Notes under the pieces: model-generated
What the model was told of the DNA's origin: nothing
Databases searched by the model: none
The model's input: the letters and a program-made list of their open reading frames with translations, nothing else
Part shown: positions 1-7,988 of the stretch, one piece after another
How the letters are laid out: the number at the start of each line of letters is the position of its first letter
Position numbering within the stretch: the first letter of the stretch is position 1
Made by a program: the position numbers and the translations under genes
DNA from: Streptomyces barkulensis
Lineage (GTDB): Bacteria; Actinomycetota; Actinomycetes; Streptomycetales; Streptomycetaceae
Direction: 5' to 3'
Assembly (NCBI RefSeq): GCF_002843305.1
Contig: NZ_PGSG01000114.1
Location: forward strand, 1-64,000
Length of the DNA: 64,000 bases

Positions 1-901
1 TGAACGCTTCTCATCCTGTGGTTCGTGGGTGATGGCGGCTGGTGGTCGGGGGGCCGTAACGCGGCAGGGCTCCTGGTCGTTGCGGCTGGTGATCTCACTC
101 GCCAACGTCTCGACACAGGAGCCCTGTTGGTCCCGTATCGTGCCATGCTCGACGTCCCCCACGAAGTCGTGGAGCACGTTTCCTGGCTCATCTACGCCCG
201 AAGGCGTGAGCTGAACTCCCGCTGGCGGAAGCTGGGCTGCTTCCGCCAGGCCCTGCTGGTCCTGGTGCACCTGCGCAAGAACGAGACCCTGGCCCAGGCC
301 GCAGCGGGGTTCGGCATCTCCACCGCCACCGCCGGCCGGTACGTGAGCGAAACGGTCGACCTCCTCGCCGAGCGCGCCCCGAGCCTGCACGAGGCCCTGC
401 GCGAGCTGCCGCCGGAGGGGTTCGTCATCCTCGACGGCACTTTGATCACTACCAACCGCATCGCGGCGGACGAGCCGTACTACTCGCAGAAGCACCGCCG
501 CCACGGGATGAACGTGCAGGTCATCGCCCGCCCGGACGGCACCCCGCTCTGGTTCTCCCGCGCGACACCGGGCCGCACGCACGACCTGACCGCAGCCCGC
601 GCCCACGGTGTGATCCAAGCCTGCCTGTCCCGTCAGCTCCTCGTCCTGGCCGACCGCGCCTACCAGGGCGCCGGCGCGACCGTCCGCACCCCCTACTACG
701 GTCATCGCGACCTGCCCGAGCACTACCAGCAGTACAACCGCGACCACGCCCGGCTGCGCGCCCCGGGCGAACGCGCCTTCGCCCGCCTCAAGCAATGGCG
801 GATCCTCCGCAAGGCCCGGTGCAGCACCAACCGCATCGGTCGCACGGTCGCCGCCGTTCACGCCATCGAGATCGCCTGGCGCTCAGGATGAGAAGCGTTC
901 A
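1..901 (+). mobile_element. Complete IS5-family insertion sequence
   Basis: The element is bounded by perfect 18-bp terminal inverted repeats, tgaacgcttctcatcctg at 1-18 and its reverse complement at 884-901. It holds one transposase gene whose TGA stop lies inside the right repeat, which is normal for compact IS elements. The left flank is outside the window, so the target duplication cannot be read; the right flank begins ctaacg, compatible with the short CTAG/TNA-type targets of IS5 relatives. It looks intact and may be mobile. Confidence 0.9.
145..891 (+). CDS. IS5-family DDE transposase
   Basis: This gene cuts and joins the ends of the surrounding insertion element. From the ATG at 145 it encodes 248 aa. 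An N-terminal helix-turn-helix-like region (about residues 30-70, with AAGFGISTATAGRYV) precedes a DDE_Tnp_4-type catalytic domain. The likely catalytic triad is D97 (VILDGT), D170 (LADRAYQG) and E209 (GERAFARLK), with the RAYQG motif typical of IS5 relatives. The frame is open back to a GTG at 25, but that extension is low-complexity Gly/Trp sequence, so the ATG at 145 is preferred. No frameshift is seen, so the enzyme could be active. Confidence 0.85.
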   Translation: MLDVPHEVVEHVSWLIYARRRELNSRWRKLGCFRQALLVLVHLRKNETLAQAAAGFGISTATAGRYVSETVDLLAERAPSLHEALRELPPEGFVILDGTLITTNRIAADEPYYSQKHRRHGMNVQVIARPDGTPLWFSRATPGRTHDLTAARAHGVIQACLSRQLLVLADRAYQGAGATVRTPYYGHRDLPEHYQQYNRDHARLRAPGERAFARLKQWRILRKARCSTNRIGRTVAAVHAIEIAWRSG

Positions 902-1194
902 CTAACGCACTCATTCGGCAGAAAATCCCTCGAACAGGAAATTCCACTTCATACAGTCGTTCCGTCGGAGACGACGGGAGGGCGAAGCCCCCGTTCAGAG
1001 GGTCACCGAGATGAGCCCATAAGCCGCCAGTACTTGATCTCGGAGTCGGGTGATCACCGGCCGTCCAGTGGATGCCGGTTCCCGAAGCCTGACGAGCACC
1101 CGGAGATGGTGGTCGACTTCGTCCGCCGCACGGTGGAGCTGTCGGAGGGGACCGTGCCGTTGTGGGTGGCGGGTCGGCCCGCTCCGCCACCGGG

Positions 1195-1461
1195 TCAGTC
1201 CGGCTCGATACCGAGTGGTCCAGCGGGATCGGCGTTCCGGATGCGTTCCTCGGTCCAGTACTCCCGGGCCCGCTCCCTCTCCTCCTCGGGCACCCGGTGC
1301 TCGACGATGCGGCCGCTGGGATCACGGTGTGCGGTGTAGGCCGTCGCAGCGCCCGCGACGGCTGCCTCGATGCCCACTGTCAGCAGAATCGCAACGCAAG
1401 CCTTCCGCAGGCTTCCATGCCTGCCGTTCCGACGTTCTCCCACGCCTGCCACTTTCGACAT
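1195..1461 (-). CDS. Small exported or membrane-anchored protein
   Basis: This 88-aa protein starts at an ATG that follows GGAAGG/GGAGG purine runs. Residues 1-22 are basic and are followed by a hydrophobic stretch (ACVAILLTVGIEAAVAGAA), giving a signal peptide or single membrane anchor. The C-terminal half is charged (VPEEERERAREYWTEERIRN) and probably helical. The family is not recognised and no function is proposed. The frame stays open upstream to 1659, but that region has no RBS. It may be an accessory gene, since it lies between an IS element and a lipoprotein gene. Confidence 0.5.
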   Translation of the reverse strand: MSKVAGVGERRNGRHGSLRKACVAILLTVGIEAAVAGAATAYTAHRDPSGRIVEHRVPEEERERAREYWTEERIRNADPAGPLGIEPD

Positions 1462-1777
1462 CCTCCGCTGGAAACCTTCCCGTGACCGTAACCGCACACT
1501 GTCCGCCGAACGGGCTCGTGCACGGTAGGCGGTGAGACGTCGCGTTCTCGGTCGGCGATACGGCGCATCCGCGTCGAGCACGGCACCGGCGCCGTCGCCC
1601 GACACGTCACCGAACGCGCCCCCGCCGCCCGCTGGAAGCACCGACGCCTCCGAGATCAACTGTTGCCGGCTTCCGGGTTCACTTCGACGAGGCCCCTGCC
1701 CGTCGCGCCGGTGGACTCGTCCACCAGCGCTTCGGACAGGGGCCTCGTCGGTCGGCGTCCCCTACCGGGTCACGCCC
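1462..1777. other. Intergenic stretch, 316 bases
   Basis: The only structure recognised here is the inverted repeat at 1686-1749, described separately. Short open frames across this stretch do not have the third-position GC pattern of real genes. Confidence 0.4.
1686..1749 (-). terminator. Long inverted repeat 3' of the PASTA-like lipoprotein gene
   Basis: Two perfect 13-base arms, gacgaggcccctg at 1686-1698 and its complement at 1737-1749, enclose a smaller hairpin (gtgga/tccac). The structure begins 29 bases beyond the stop of the minus-strand gene ending at 1778, the right place for a Streptomyces terminator without a T tract. Confidence 0.6.
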
Positions 1778-2794
1778 TTACGAGTAGTTCCAGCGCTGCC
1801 CGTCGGCGCGCTGCTTGCAGTAGATGATCCGGCCGGCGGAGTTGTGCGTCTGCATACCGAGGTGCTTGTTGGCGCAGAACTGGCCTGCCTGGTAGCAGTT
1901 GCCCGCCGGGGAGGTCAGTTCGCACTGGCCGTTCCACTGGGCGGTACCGCCGGAGCCGCCCGAACCACCCGAGCCGCCCGAGGAGCCGGAACCGCCGCCG
2001 GTGGAACCACTGGCGGCCGGAGGCGGCGGCGGGGTGTAGTCGGGGTCGTTCTTGCGGTCCTTGTAGGTGCCCTTGCCGGACGGGCAGGAGCCGCCCTCGA
2101 CCAGGGTCAGCTTCGCCTCGGTGTCCGGCTTGGCGTCCTTGCCCGCCGAGGGCGACTGGAAGCAGACCTTGTGGCCTTCCGGGTCCTCCTCCACGTCGGA
2201 GGCGGAGATGGAGACGTCCTTGTACGCCGACTCGACGTCGATGTCGTCCTCGTCGACCCCCACCTTGGCCAGCGCCTTGACGGCCTTGGCATAGACCTTG
2301 CCGGTGACGTCGGGAATCCGGGGCCAGGCGAGCGGGCCGCCGTCCTTCTTCGGGCAGAGAGCGCCCTCACGGACGGCCCCGTAGTCGACGGTGCCGTAGC
2401 CGATCTCCTCGAAACACACCTTCCATTTCCCGGAAGGCTCGGCGTCGCCCTTGTTGGCGTTGTGGACGGAGACCTCGTAACCGGCCTCCTCTGCGGCCTC
2501 CCTGGCCGCTTCGAGGGCCTCGCCCTTCTGGGAGGAGATCCTCTCCGGCTCCGCCGTCACGGTGGCCGTCGCCGTCGCCGTCACGGTGACGGTCTCCTTC
2601 GGTTCCGCCCCGGCGCCGGCCTCCGAGCAGGCCCCGAGCAGAAAAGCGCCGAAGACCCCGAAGGCGATGAACCTCCCGCGGATCGCGGCACGGCCCCCCG
2701 CCCGCTTTCCCCGCCCCGGAAGACTCCGGATCATCCGCCGACCATGTGCTTGCCGTCCGCGCGATATGTTCCGCGCAGCGTGAAACAACGTCAT
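1778..2794 (-). CDS. Secreted lipoprotein with PASTA-like repeats
   Basis: The protein is about 338 aa. A basic N-terminus and hydrophobic stretch end in the lipobox LLGAC, so it should be lipidated and held on the outer face of the membrane. A Thr/Val-rich spacer (TVTVTATATATVTA) follows, then two PASTA-like segments (the second begins IPDVTGKVYAKAVKALAKVG) and a Pro/Gly/Ser linker. The last ~50 residues carry four Cys (NGQCELTSPAGNCYQ, FCANKH, IIYCKQ) and probably form two disulfides. The start at 2794 is preferred because AGGGGGGG precedes it; a start at 2734 would give a shorter signal peptide. PASTA domains elsewhere bind peptidoglycan; the ligand here is unknown. Confidence 0.7.
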   Translation of the reverse strand: MTLFHAARNISRGRQAHGRRMIRSLPGRGKRAGGRAAIRGRFIAFGVFGAFLLGACSEAGAGAEPKETVTVTATATATVTAEPERISSQKGEALEAAREAAEEAGYEVSVHNANKGDAEPSGKWKVCFEEIGYGTVDYGAVREGALCPKKDGGPLAWPRIPDVTGKVYAKAVKALAKVGVDEDDIDVESAYKDVSISASDVEEDPEGHKVCFQSPSAGKDAKPDTEAKLTLVEGGSCPSGKGTYKDRKNDPDYTPPPPPAASGSTGGGSGSSGGSGGSGGSGGTAQWNGQCELTSPAGNCYQAGQFCANKHLGMQTHNSAGRIIYCKQRADGQRWNYS

Positions 2795-3039
2795 CCCGCC
2801 CCCCCTGGCAGTGCCGTTCGTGCCGCGAATGCTAGCCGCGCGGGGCCGCCGGGGCGGGCGATACGCAAAACCGGTTCTCCGCCCGTGACGGGCGTCTGGG
2901 TCGAATGCCGCGCACAGCGGGGCGGGACGGCTCACCCCTCACGCACCGGCCGCACAAGCCCGCACAAGAGCCGAACAGGATCCCCCTGAGCAGGAGCCAG
3001 GTATGGCCGGGGCGGGTACGGGCGGACACGCTGGGTGAC

Positions 3040-3501
3040 GTGACTCCAGAGACCACCCGCACCGAGAGCCCCGCCCCGGCCCCCGCCCCCGCCCGGGAGC
3101 TCGCCGTGCTCCTGTCCTCGACCCGCCGGGGAGCCCGGCTGGCCCGGCTCCTGACCGTCGCGCACCTGGCCGACCAGGGGCTGCCCACCGAGACGGCCGC
3201 GCAGATCACCGCCGAGCTGGCGGGCAACGCCGTCCTGCACGGGCGCGTACTCGGCCGGGACTTCCGGCTGGTCCTGCGCGTCACCGGGAACGGCGGTGAC
3301 GGCGGTGGCGTCACGCTGCGCATCGAGGTGTCCGACGCGCGCGGTGACCGTCTCCCGGCCGTGCCCGGCCCGTCGGCGTCCGAGGAGGCGGAGGGCGGGC
3401 GCGGGCTGCTGCTCGTCGAGGCGCTGGCCGACCGCTGGGGCGTGGAGAGCTGGCCGCCGCCGCGCAAGACGGTCTGGGCCGAACTCGACCTCCGCCCCTG
3501 A
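3040..3501 (+). CDS. HATPase-type anti-sigma/regulatory ATP-binding protein
   Basis: This 153-aa protein has the HATPase_c_2 (RsbW/SpoIIAB-like) fold. The N box is TAELAGNAVLHGR (about residues 56-68), the D-containing G1 box is IEVSDARGD, and the G2 box is GGRGLLLVEALADRWGV. Proteins of this class in Streptomyces are single-domain Ser/Thr kinases or ATP-binding switches that often lack a sigma-factor partner. The GTG at 3040 is chosen because an Ala/Pro-rich leader then runs directly into the domain; upstream starts at 2905 are possible. It converges with the XRE regulator at 3529, an arrangement often seen for paired regulators. The partner is unknown. Confidence 0.75.
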   Translation: MTPETTRTESPAPAPAPARELAVLLSSTRRGARLARLLTVAHLADQGLPTETAAQITAELAGNAVLHGRVLGRDFRLVLRVTGNGGDGGGVTLRIEVSDARGDRLPAVPGPSASEEAEGGRGLLLVEALADRWGVESWPPPRKTVWAELDLRP

Positions 3502-3528
3502 TCCCGGCGGCGCCCGCGAAACTGCCGC

Positions 3529-3903
3529 TCAGGCGGCGGAGGAGCGGCCGGGCGGGGCGTTCCCGCCGGACGGGCCGTCGCCGTCGCGGCGCGGGGCGAA
3601 GACGAACGCCGACTCGTCACCGTTCAACTCGACAGTCAGCGAGGCGTTCAGCGCCTTGGCCAGGCGGGTCAGCAAAGGCAGGGTCGGCACCGAGTCGCCC
3701 CCCTCGATGGTGGAGATCTGCGGCTGAGTCATTCCAGCACGCCTGGCCAACTCGGTCTGAGAGAAACCGAGTTCGGTACGCCGATCATAGACCGCCTGGC
3801 CGAGCGCGAACGCGTGCCCGGCCTCGGTGTAGGCCGAGGACTCCTCGACCGCCTCGCCCAGGAGTCTCCTGGTCCGGCGGGTCTTCCACCGCGCGTGGTT
3901 CAC
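3529..3903 (-). CDS. XRE-family HTH regulator, antitoxin-like
   Basis: This 124-aa protein carries a HTH_3 domain at about residues 42-92 (ELGFSQTELARRAGMTQPQI is the helix-turn-helix). The arrangement, an N-terminal helix, central XRE domain and short polar tail, resembles RelB/HigA-type antitoxins. It starts at a GTG with GAGGAGG seven bases upstream. No HigB/RelE-like toxin gene lies on either side: the upstream 360 bases are non-coding and the downstream neighbour is the convergent ATPase. It may be an orphan antitoxin or an ordinary repressor. It would bind DNA as a dimer in the cytoplasm. Confidence 0.75.
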   Translation of the reverse strand: MNHARWKTRRTRRLLGEAVEESSAYTEAGHAFALGQAVYDRRTELGFSQTELARRAGMTQPQISTIEGGDSVPTLPLLTRLAKALNASLTVELNGDESAFVFAPRRDGDGPSGGNAPPGRSSAA

Positions 3904-4263
3904 AGTCCGTCCTCCTCGGTCCGGTCACAGGTGTGCCCGGCTGGGCCCGTCCACCGGCTCGCGGGAAAGCACGTTCCGGTGGGTGGAGACCCGGCGGGGC
4001 ACGGCGTCAGAAGCATCAAAGGACCGGAGAGAGAACCCCACCCAACCCAACCGGACCCCGTCACTCGTACGGGTGAGTCGTGGGGCCGGACCGGCGTGGC
4101 GGCAGACTCCCCGGCATAGGCTCGCCGCGACAGGCACCAGCGAGCCCTGCGGGACACCGCAGAGCACCACGCATCACCGCCGCCACCGCAGACATGCGAC
4201 GGCCCTCGTCCGGGACGGCCATCCCGGACGAGGGCCTGACCACCGAGGAAGTAGGGCTTCCCG
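3904..4263. other. Intergenic region between divergent regulator genes, 360 bases
   Basis: This gap lies between the divergent genes at 3903 (minus) and 4264 (plus). Apart from the hairpin at 4201-4236 no gene or RNA was recognised. It should hold promoters for both genes, but no convincing -35/-10 pair was picked out. Confidence 0.4.
4201..4236 (+). promoter_or_regulatory. Perfect 15-bp stem-loop just upstream of a HTH gene
   Basis: The arms ggccctcgtccggga (4201-4215) and tcccggacgagggcc (4222-4236) flank a 6-nt loop. The stem ends 27 bases before the ATG at 4264. No plus-strand gene precedes it for 700 bases, so a terminator for an upstream gene is unlikely; an attenuator, a transcript-stabilising leader or a DNA operator are the alternatives. 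Confidence 0.55.
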
Positions 4264-5220
4264 ATGGCTGAACCGCAGCCTAGCGCGCCCCCGCGCACGC
4301 CGTCCGCCGTTCCGCGCGGCGGCGTCGTCCACGTCACCGCCCGGCACACCGAGCGCTTCACGGTCGTCGGCAACCACCTCGCCCAGCACCACGAGCTGTC
4401 GCTGACAGCGATCGGGCTGGCCGTCCACATCCAGTCGCTGCCCGACGGCGCGCGGGTGGACATCCGCACCCTCGCCGCCCGCTTCGCCGAGGGCGAGACG
4501 CGGATCGCGGCCGCCCTGCGGGAGCTGGAGGCGCACGGCTATCTGTCGCGCAAGCGGGAGCGGCTGCCGAGCGGGCGGGTGGTCACCCGCACGGTTTCCT
4601 ACGACAACCCGGCGGCGGTACGGGCGGGGCAGGCCGAGCGGGTGCGGCCGTCCCGGCCGCGGTTCCAGCCGCCGCGACCGCCCGTACACCCGCCGGAGCC
4701 CCGGCCGGCCCCGGCCCCCGCCGCCGAGCCGACGCCCGTACCCGCCCCCGCACCCGCACCCGCGCCCGTGGTGGCGCCGCCTCCCCCGCCCCCACCGTCG
4801 CTGCCACAGCCGCGCACCACCGGCAACCCGGTGCGCGAGCGGGCCGCCACAGCGATCCTGGCCGAGCTGCGGCGCGACGATCCCCGCCTGCTGCTCTCCG
4901 AGCGGGACGTGACGCGCCTGGCCCCCGCCGTGGTGGCCTGGCTGGAACGCGGGACGGACCCCGACGCCGTACGCCGCACCCTGGCCGCCGACCTGCCCGC
5001 CGAGCCGCTGCGCCACCCGGCCGCCCTGCTCGCCCACCGCCTCACCGCGCTGCTGCCGCCGCACCTCCCGGCCGCGCCGCCGCCCGCGCCCCGGCCACCG
5101 CGCCCGGACCCGCTCCAGAACTGCGACGGCTGCGACCGTGCCTTCCGCTCCCCCGCCCCGGGCCTGTGCCGCGACTGCCGCGAGGCCGGGGCCGCCGCCC
5201 CACCGCCCCTGGCCGCATGA
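4264..5220 (+). CDS. Winged-helix DNA-binding protein with Pro-rich linker and Cys pairs
   Basis: The protein is 318 aa. Residues ~22-112 form a winged-helix domain of the kind used by Streptomyces helix-turn-helix proteins (SLTAIGLAVHIQSLP, then IAAALRELEAHGYL). A long Pro/Ala-rich linker (~125-185) follows, then a helical segment (~190-265) and a C-terminal tail with two Cys pairs (NCDGCDRAF and GLCRDCREAG) that could bind one zinc. A regulatory role is inferred from the fold; the target is unknown. A 15-bp hairpin stands just upstream of the start. Confidence 0.7.
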   Translation: MAEPQPSAPPRTPSAVPRGGVVHVTARHTERFTVVGNHLAQHHELSLTAIGLAVHIQSLPDGARVDIRTLAARFAEGETRIAAALRELEAHGYLSRKRERLPSGRVVTRTVSYDNPAAVRAGQAERVRPSRPRFQPPRPPVHPPEPRPAPAPAAEPTPVPAPAPAPAPVVAPPPPPPPSLPQPRTTGNPVRERAATAILAELRRDDPRLLLSERDVTRLAPAVVAWLERGTDPDAVRRTLAADLPAEPLRHPAALLAHRLTALLPPHLPAAPPPAPRPPRPDPLQNCDGCDRAFRSPAPGLCRDCREAGAAAPPPLAA

Positions 5221-5400
5221 CCGCCTCGGCCGGCAGCCCGGCACGTCTCACACGCACTCCGAGGAGGACGACCGCGTGCAGCGCGGGTCACGGGCGCCGC
5301 ACCGGCACCAGAGGAGGCCCATGGGATCAAGGTCCGCACGAAGAAGCGATTCCCGGGTCGTCTTCGCTGGCGGCCATGGGTGTACAGGACACGATCAGGC

Positions 5401-5439
5401 CATTCGTTTGTTGCGCCTGTTTCGAATGCTGCGAATAAT
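5401..5439 (+). promoter_or_regulatory. Promoter and operator candidate of the HTH/PIN toxin-antitoxin pair
   Basis: An AT-richer patch contains TTGCGC (5411-5416) and AATAAT (5434-5439) spaced 17 bases apart, a good sigma-70-type match. Inverted half-sites CATTCG (5401-5406) and CGAATG (5423-5428), with a further CGAAT at 5432-5436, overlap it. They suit autorepression by the antitoxin, which is an inference. Confidence 0.45.
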
Positions 5440-5496
5440 GGAAGGATGTCGAAGAAGGCCCCTGCCGGCATACACCCGCACCCGAGGGAGCCCCAC

Positions 5497-5955
5497 ATGA
5501 GCAAGACGGACATCCACCCCGTCCGCCTCCCCCCGGAGGAGACGGAAACAGCCAACCGAGCCCTGTCCCGGGTACGCAGCTACCTGGAGAGGCACCGTGA
5601 CGTTCCGAGGATCGGCGTCACGGTCGAGGGGGAAGGAGCCGAGCCACTCACACTGCCGCGAGAAGCGGTCGAGCTACTGGCCACCACACTCGCCCACCTG
5701 GCAGCCGGCCGCAGCGTCTCCATCGTTCCGCAGAACGCGGAACTCACCACCCAACAGGCAGCCGACCTACTCAACGTCTCACGCCCGTTCCTCATCGGGC
5801 TCCTACAAGCCGGAGAGATCGAATACCGCAAGGTCGGCAAACACCGGAGGATTCCGGCCTCCTCCCTGATGGACTACAAGCGACAGGACGACGAACGCCG
5901 CCGTCAAGCCGCCGATGAGCTCACCCAACTGGGCCAAGAGATGGGACTGATCTGA
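5497..5955 (+). CDS. Excisionase-like HTH protein, antitoxin of a PIN toxin module
   Basis: This 152-aa protein ends in an excisionase/MerR-type helix-turn-helix at about residues 83-125 (LTTQQAADLLNVSRPFLIGL, then KVGKHRRIPASSL). Its N-terminal half is helical and could contact the partner. The ATG at 5497 follows GAGGGAG at good spacing. Its TGA is three bases before the ATG of the PIN gene, so the two are co-translated. By analogy with other type II systems the protein neutralises the toxin and represses the operon. Confidence 0.8.
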   Translation: MSKTDIHPVRLPPEETETANRALSRVRSYLERHRDVPRIGVTVEGEGAEPLTLPREAVELLATTLAHLAAGRSVSIVPQNAELTTQQAADLLNVSRPFLIGLLQAGEIEYRKVGKHRRIPASSLMDYKRQDDERRRQAADELTQLGQEMGLI

Positions 5956-5958
5956 AGC

Positions 5959-6513
5959 ATGGCCTTCGTTGCCCTGTACGACGCCAACGTGCTGTACCCG
6001 AGCACCCTGCGTGATCTGCTCGTCTCCATAGCACAGGACGGCCTCGTGCAGGCCAAGTGGACCGATCGCATCCTCGATGAGACGTTCCGCAGCCTGAAGG
6101 CCAAACGGCCCGACCTCGATCCCGTCCGGCTCGGCCGGACCAGGGAGGCCATGATGAGGGCCGTGCGTGACTGCATGGTCAAGGGTTACGAGCCCCTCAT
6201 CGAGGCCCTTGAGCTCCCCGACCCGGATGACCGCCACGTCCTCGCGGCGGCCATCCGGGCCAAAGCCCAGGTCATCGTCACGTTCAACCTCAAGGACTTC
6301 CCTTCCGACGTCCTGTCGGCGTGGGACGTGGAAGCCAAGCACCCGGACGCTTTCATCGAGGACCAGATCGACCTGGACCCTGCCGCCATGTACGCGGCGG
6401 TGCGCCGGATCGCGGACAGGTGGAGGAATCCGCCGGGGACCGTGGAGGACGTGCTCGGATCGCTGGAGCGAGACGGCATGGTCGCCGCCGCCGCGGCTCT
6501 GCGGGCGCTCTGA
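5959..6513 (+). CDS. PIN-domain ribonuclease toxin
   Basis: This 184-aa protein has a VapC-like PIN domain. Likely metal-binding acidic residues are D8 (LYDANVLYPSTLRD), E41 (ILDETFRSL), D91 (PDDRHVLAAA) and D113 (FNLKDFP). PIN toxins cleave RNA with Mg2+ or Mn2+; the target here is unknown. The C-terminal ~50 residues (from EDQIDLDP) are an extra helical region beyond the minimal PIN fold. It follows the HTH antitoxin by three bases and the pair has its own promoter candidate. Another possible role is an RNA-processing enzyme that is not a toxin, but the gene pairing favours toxin-antitoxin. Confidence 0.8.
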   Translation: MAFVALYDANVLYPSTLRDLLVSIAQDGLVQAKWTDRILDETFRSLKAKRPDLDPVRLGRTREAMMRAVRDCMVKGYEPLIEALELPDPDDRHVLAAAIRAKAQVIVTFNLKDFPSDVLSAWDVEAKHPDAFIEDQIDLDPAAMYAAVRRIADRWRNPPGTVEDVLGSLERDGMVAAAAALRAL

Positions 6514-6640
6514 CCGGACTTGGGAACCCCCTGCCCGGCCATCCCGGCGAAGGGCCCGGTCACCTCGTGTGCCGGAAAGCCCGTCCGCTGTCGGCGGCCG
6601 TCACTGGGGTGTGGCGGTGTGAGCCAGCACAGCGACACCA

Positions 6641-6730
6641 CAGGACATCCTTGCCGTCCTGGTCGTCATCGGCCTTCTCGCCGTCGACGGTGATGATGCG
6701 GGGCACGGGTTCGAACATGTCGTCGCCGAC
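6641..6730 (-). pseudogene. Decayed duplicate of the 3' end of the MmpS-like gene
   Basis: The 90 bases here match 7536-7625 at 75 positions by my count. The minus-strand reading gives ITVDGEKADDDQDGKDVLWC against ITVDGEKVDDNQDGKDVLGC in the intact protein. The first of the two C-terminal Cys of the intact protein is Arg here, and similarity stops abruptly on both sides. No RBS or full domain is attached, so this is read as the remnant of a tandem copy. The rest of the 324-base gap 6514-6837 shows nothing recognised. Confidence 0.7.
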
Positions 6731-6837
6731 CCCGTCCGCGCCGCCGCTCCCGCCACTGGCCGTGTGAGCCGGCGGTCCTCCCGCCGTCGTGTGCGGCACG
6801 GGTCGGCTTTCGGGTTTCCGCCGGCGGGCCGGAAGTG

Positions 6838-7353
6838 TCATTCCGCGACCGGACTGCTCCGCGCCGCCCGCCGGTGGGCGCCGAGATTGTCCCGGACCCA
6901 CACGAATACCAGCAGCAGCATGGTGATCACCATCATGAGCCCGACGAGGATCACCACGCCGTACGCGATCCCGTCGTTCGCCGTGGAGTGGACGGTCGCC
7001 GTCCCCCCGGGGCGCTCCGGAAGGTAGCGCACACGGACCGTGTCGCCGACGGCCTTGTCACCGGTGGCCCAGAACTGGTGGGACGTACCGTCGGCCGTGG
7101 TGAAACGTACCTTGATCCTCTCGGTGGTGCCGCCCTGCGGAGACGATCTCACCTTGTCCTTCGCCAGGACGGTCCCGTCGACCGACCGACCGCGCTCGAC
7201 GACTGCGGAGACGTCGCGCAGCTCGTCGATCCCCTTGAGGACGGCCCAGCACCCGATGACGGCACAGAGCACCACCACGGCTGCTCCGGCCACCGTCTTC
7301 CCCGTGATATGCGCCCTCGTACCAGCCCGGCGCGACCGCCCCCGCGCGCTCAC
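6838..7353 (-). CDS. DUF3592-type membrane protein
   Basis: This 171-aa protein has two membrane segments, VAGAAVVVLCAVIGCWAVL near the N-terminus and VVILVGLMMVITMLLLVFVW near the C-terminus. Between them is a ~75-residue extracytoplasmic domain (VDGTVLAK, VRFTTADGTSHQFW, GDTVRVRYLPERP), the pattern of DUF3592. The GTG at 7353 is selected because GGGAG stands three bases upstream. It lies downstream of the MmpS-like gene on the same strand with a 158-base gap, so co-transcription is possible. The function of the family is not known. Confidence 0.65.
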   Translation of the reverse strand: MSARGRSRRAGTRAHITGKTVAGAAVVVLCAVIGCWAVLKGIDELRDVSAVVERGRSVDGTVLAKDKVRSSPQGGTTERIKVRFTTADGTSHQFWATGDKAVGDTVRVRYLPERPGGTATVHSTANDGIAYGVVILVGLMMVITMLLLVFVWVRDNLGAHRRAARSSPVAE

Positions 7354-7511
7354 CGGCTCCCGCCCGTCCAACGGATCACAGCCCCTCCCGGACCTCGCAC
7401 CAGGCCGCCTCCTCCTGTGCTCCTCCGAGGCGTTATCCCCGTCGCACGGCCCCCTCACCCGGGAGACCCGGTACTCGTTCGCGGCTTACGGCGCCGCCTT
7501 GGGCAGGGGCC

Positions 7512-7988
7512 TCACTTCACCGTGTGCTTGCAGCCCAGGACGTCCTTGCCGTCCTGGTTGTCGTCGACCTTCTCGCCGTCGACGGTGATGGTGCAGGGCG
7601 CCGGCTTGAGCATGCCGTCCTCGCCCGGGACAGATCCGGGCACGACCGACACCAGGACGCCGACCTCCTGCTCGGCCTTGGTCAGGGAGAGCTCGACCGT
7701 CTTCTTCCACGGGAGTGTGACCTGTTCGGCCTTGTTCCCGTCCGCGACATAGGCGATCTGCGTCTTTCCGGTGCCCCCGACCTCAAGGGTCACCTCGCGC
7801 ACCACCTCGCCGCCCTTGTCCGCGCCGCCACCCGCGTCTCCACCCGAGCCCCCGCCCGGCTCCTGGCTGCCGGAGGCCGACGGGGCGGGCTTCCCCTCGG
7901 CTCCCCCGTCGTCCCCGCCGCCGCATCCCGTCAGCAGCACACCGGACACGATCAGGGCCAGTCCCGCGGTCGCCTTGCGCATACCCAT
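7512..7988 (-). CDS. MmpS-family lipoprotein
   Basis: The 158-aa protein begins with a signal peptide ending in the lipobox LLTGC, followed by a Gly/Pro/Ser spacer. From about residue 58 it has an MmpS-like beta domain (VTLEVGGTGKTQIAYVADG, LPWKKTVELS) and a conserved C-terminal end with two Cys (PAPCTITVDG, VLGCKHTVK). MmpS proteins in mycobacteria are accessory factors of MmpL transporters; no MmpL gene is nearby. The start at 7988 follows GGGGAG by five bases. A fragment of a second copy of its 3' end lies at 6641-6730. Confidence 0.75.
   Translation of the reverse strand: MGMRKATAGLALIVSGVLLTGCGGGDDGGAEGKPAPSASGSQEPGGGSGGDAGGGADKGGEVVREVTLEVGGTGKTQIAYVADGNKAEQVTLPWKKTVELSLTKAEQEVGVLVSVVPGSVPGEDGMLKPAPCTITVDGEKVDDNQDGKDVLGCKHTVK

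Noticed and set aside
858..1325. Minus-strand frame of 155 residues next to the IS
   Set aside because: It runs into the IS inverted repeat, is rich in Arg/Pro/Ser/Thr as expected of a shadow, and overlaps the better small ORF at 1195-1461.
6560..6901. 113-residue minus-strand frame as a real gene
   Set aside because: Only its middle resembles the MmpS-like C-terminus; there is no RBS, signal peptide or domain start, so a remnant is the better explanation.
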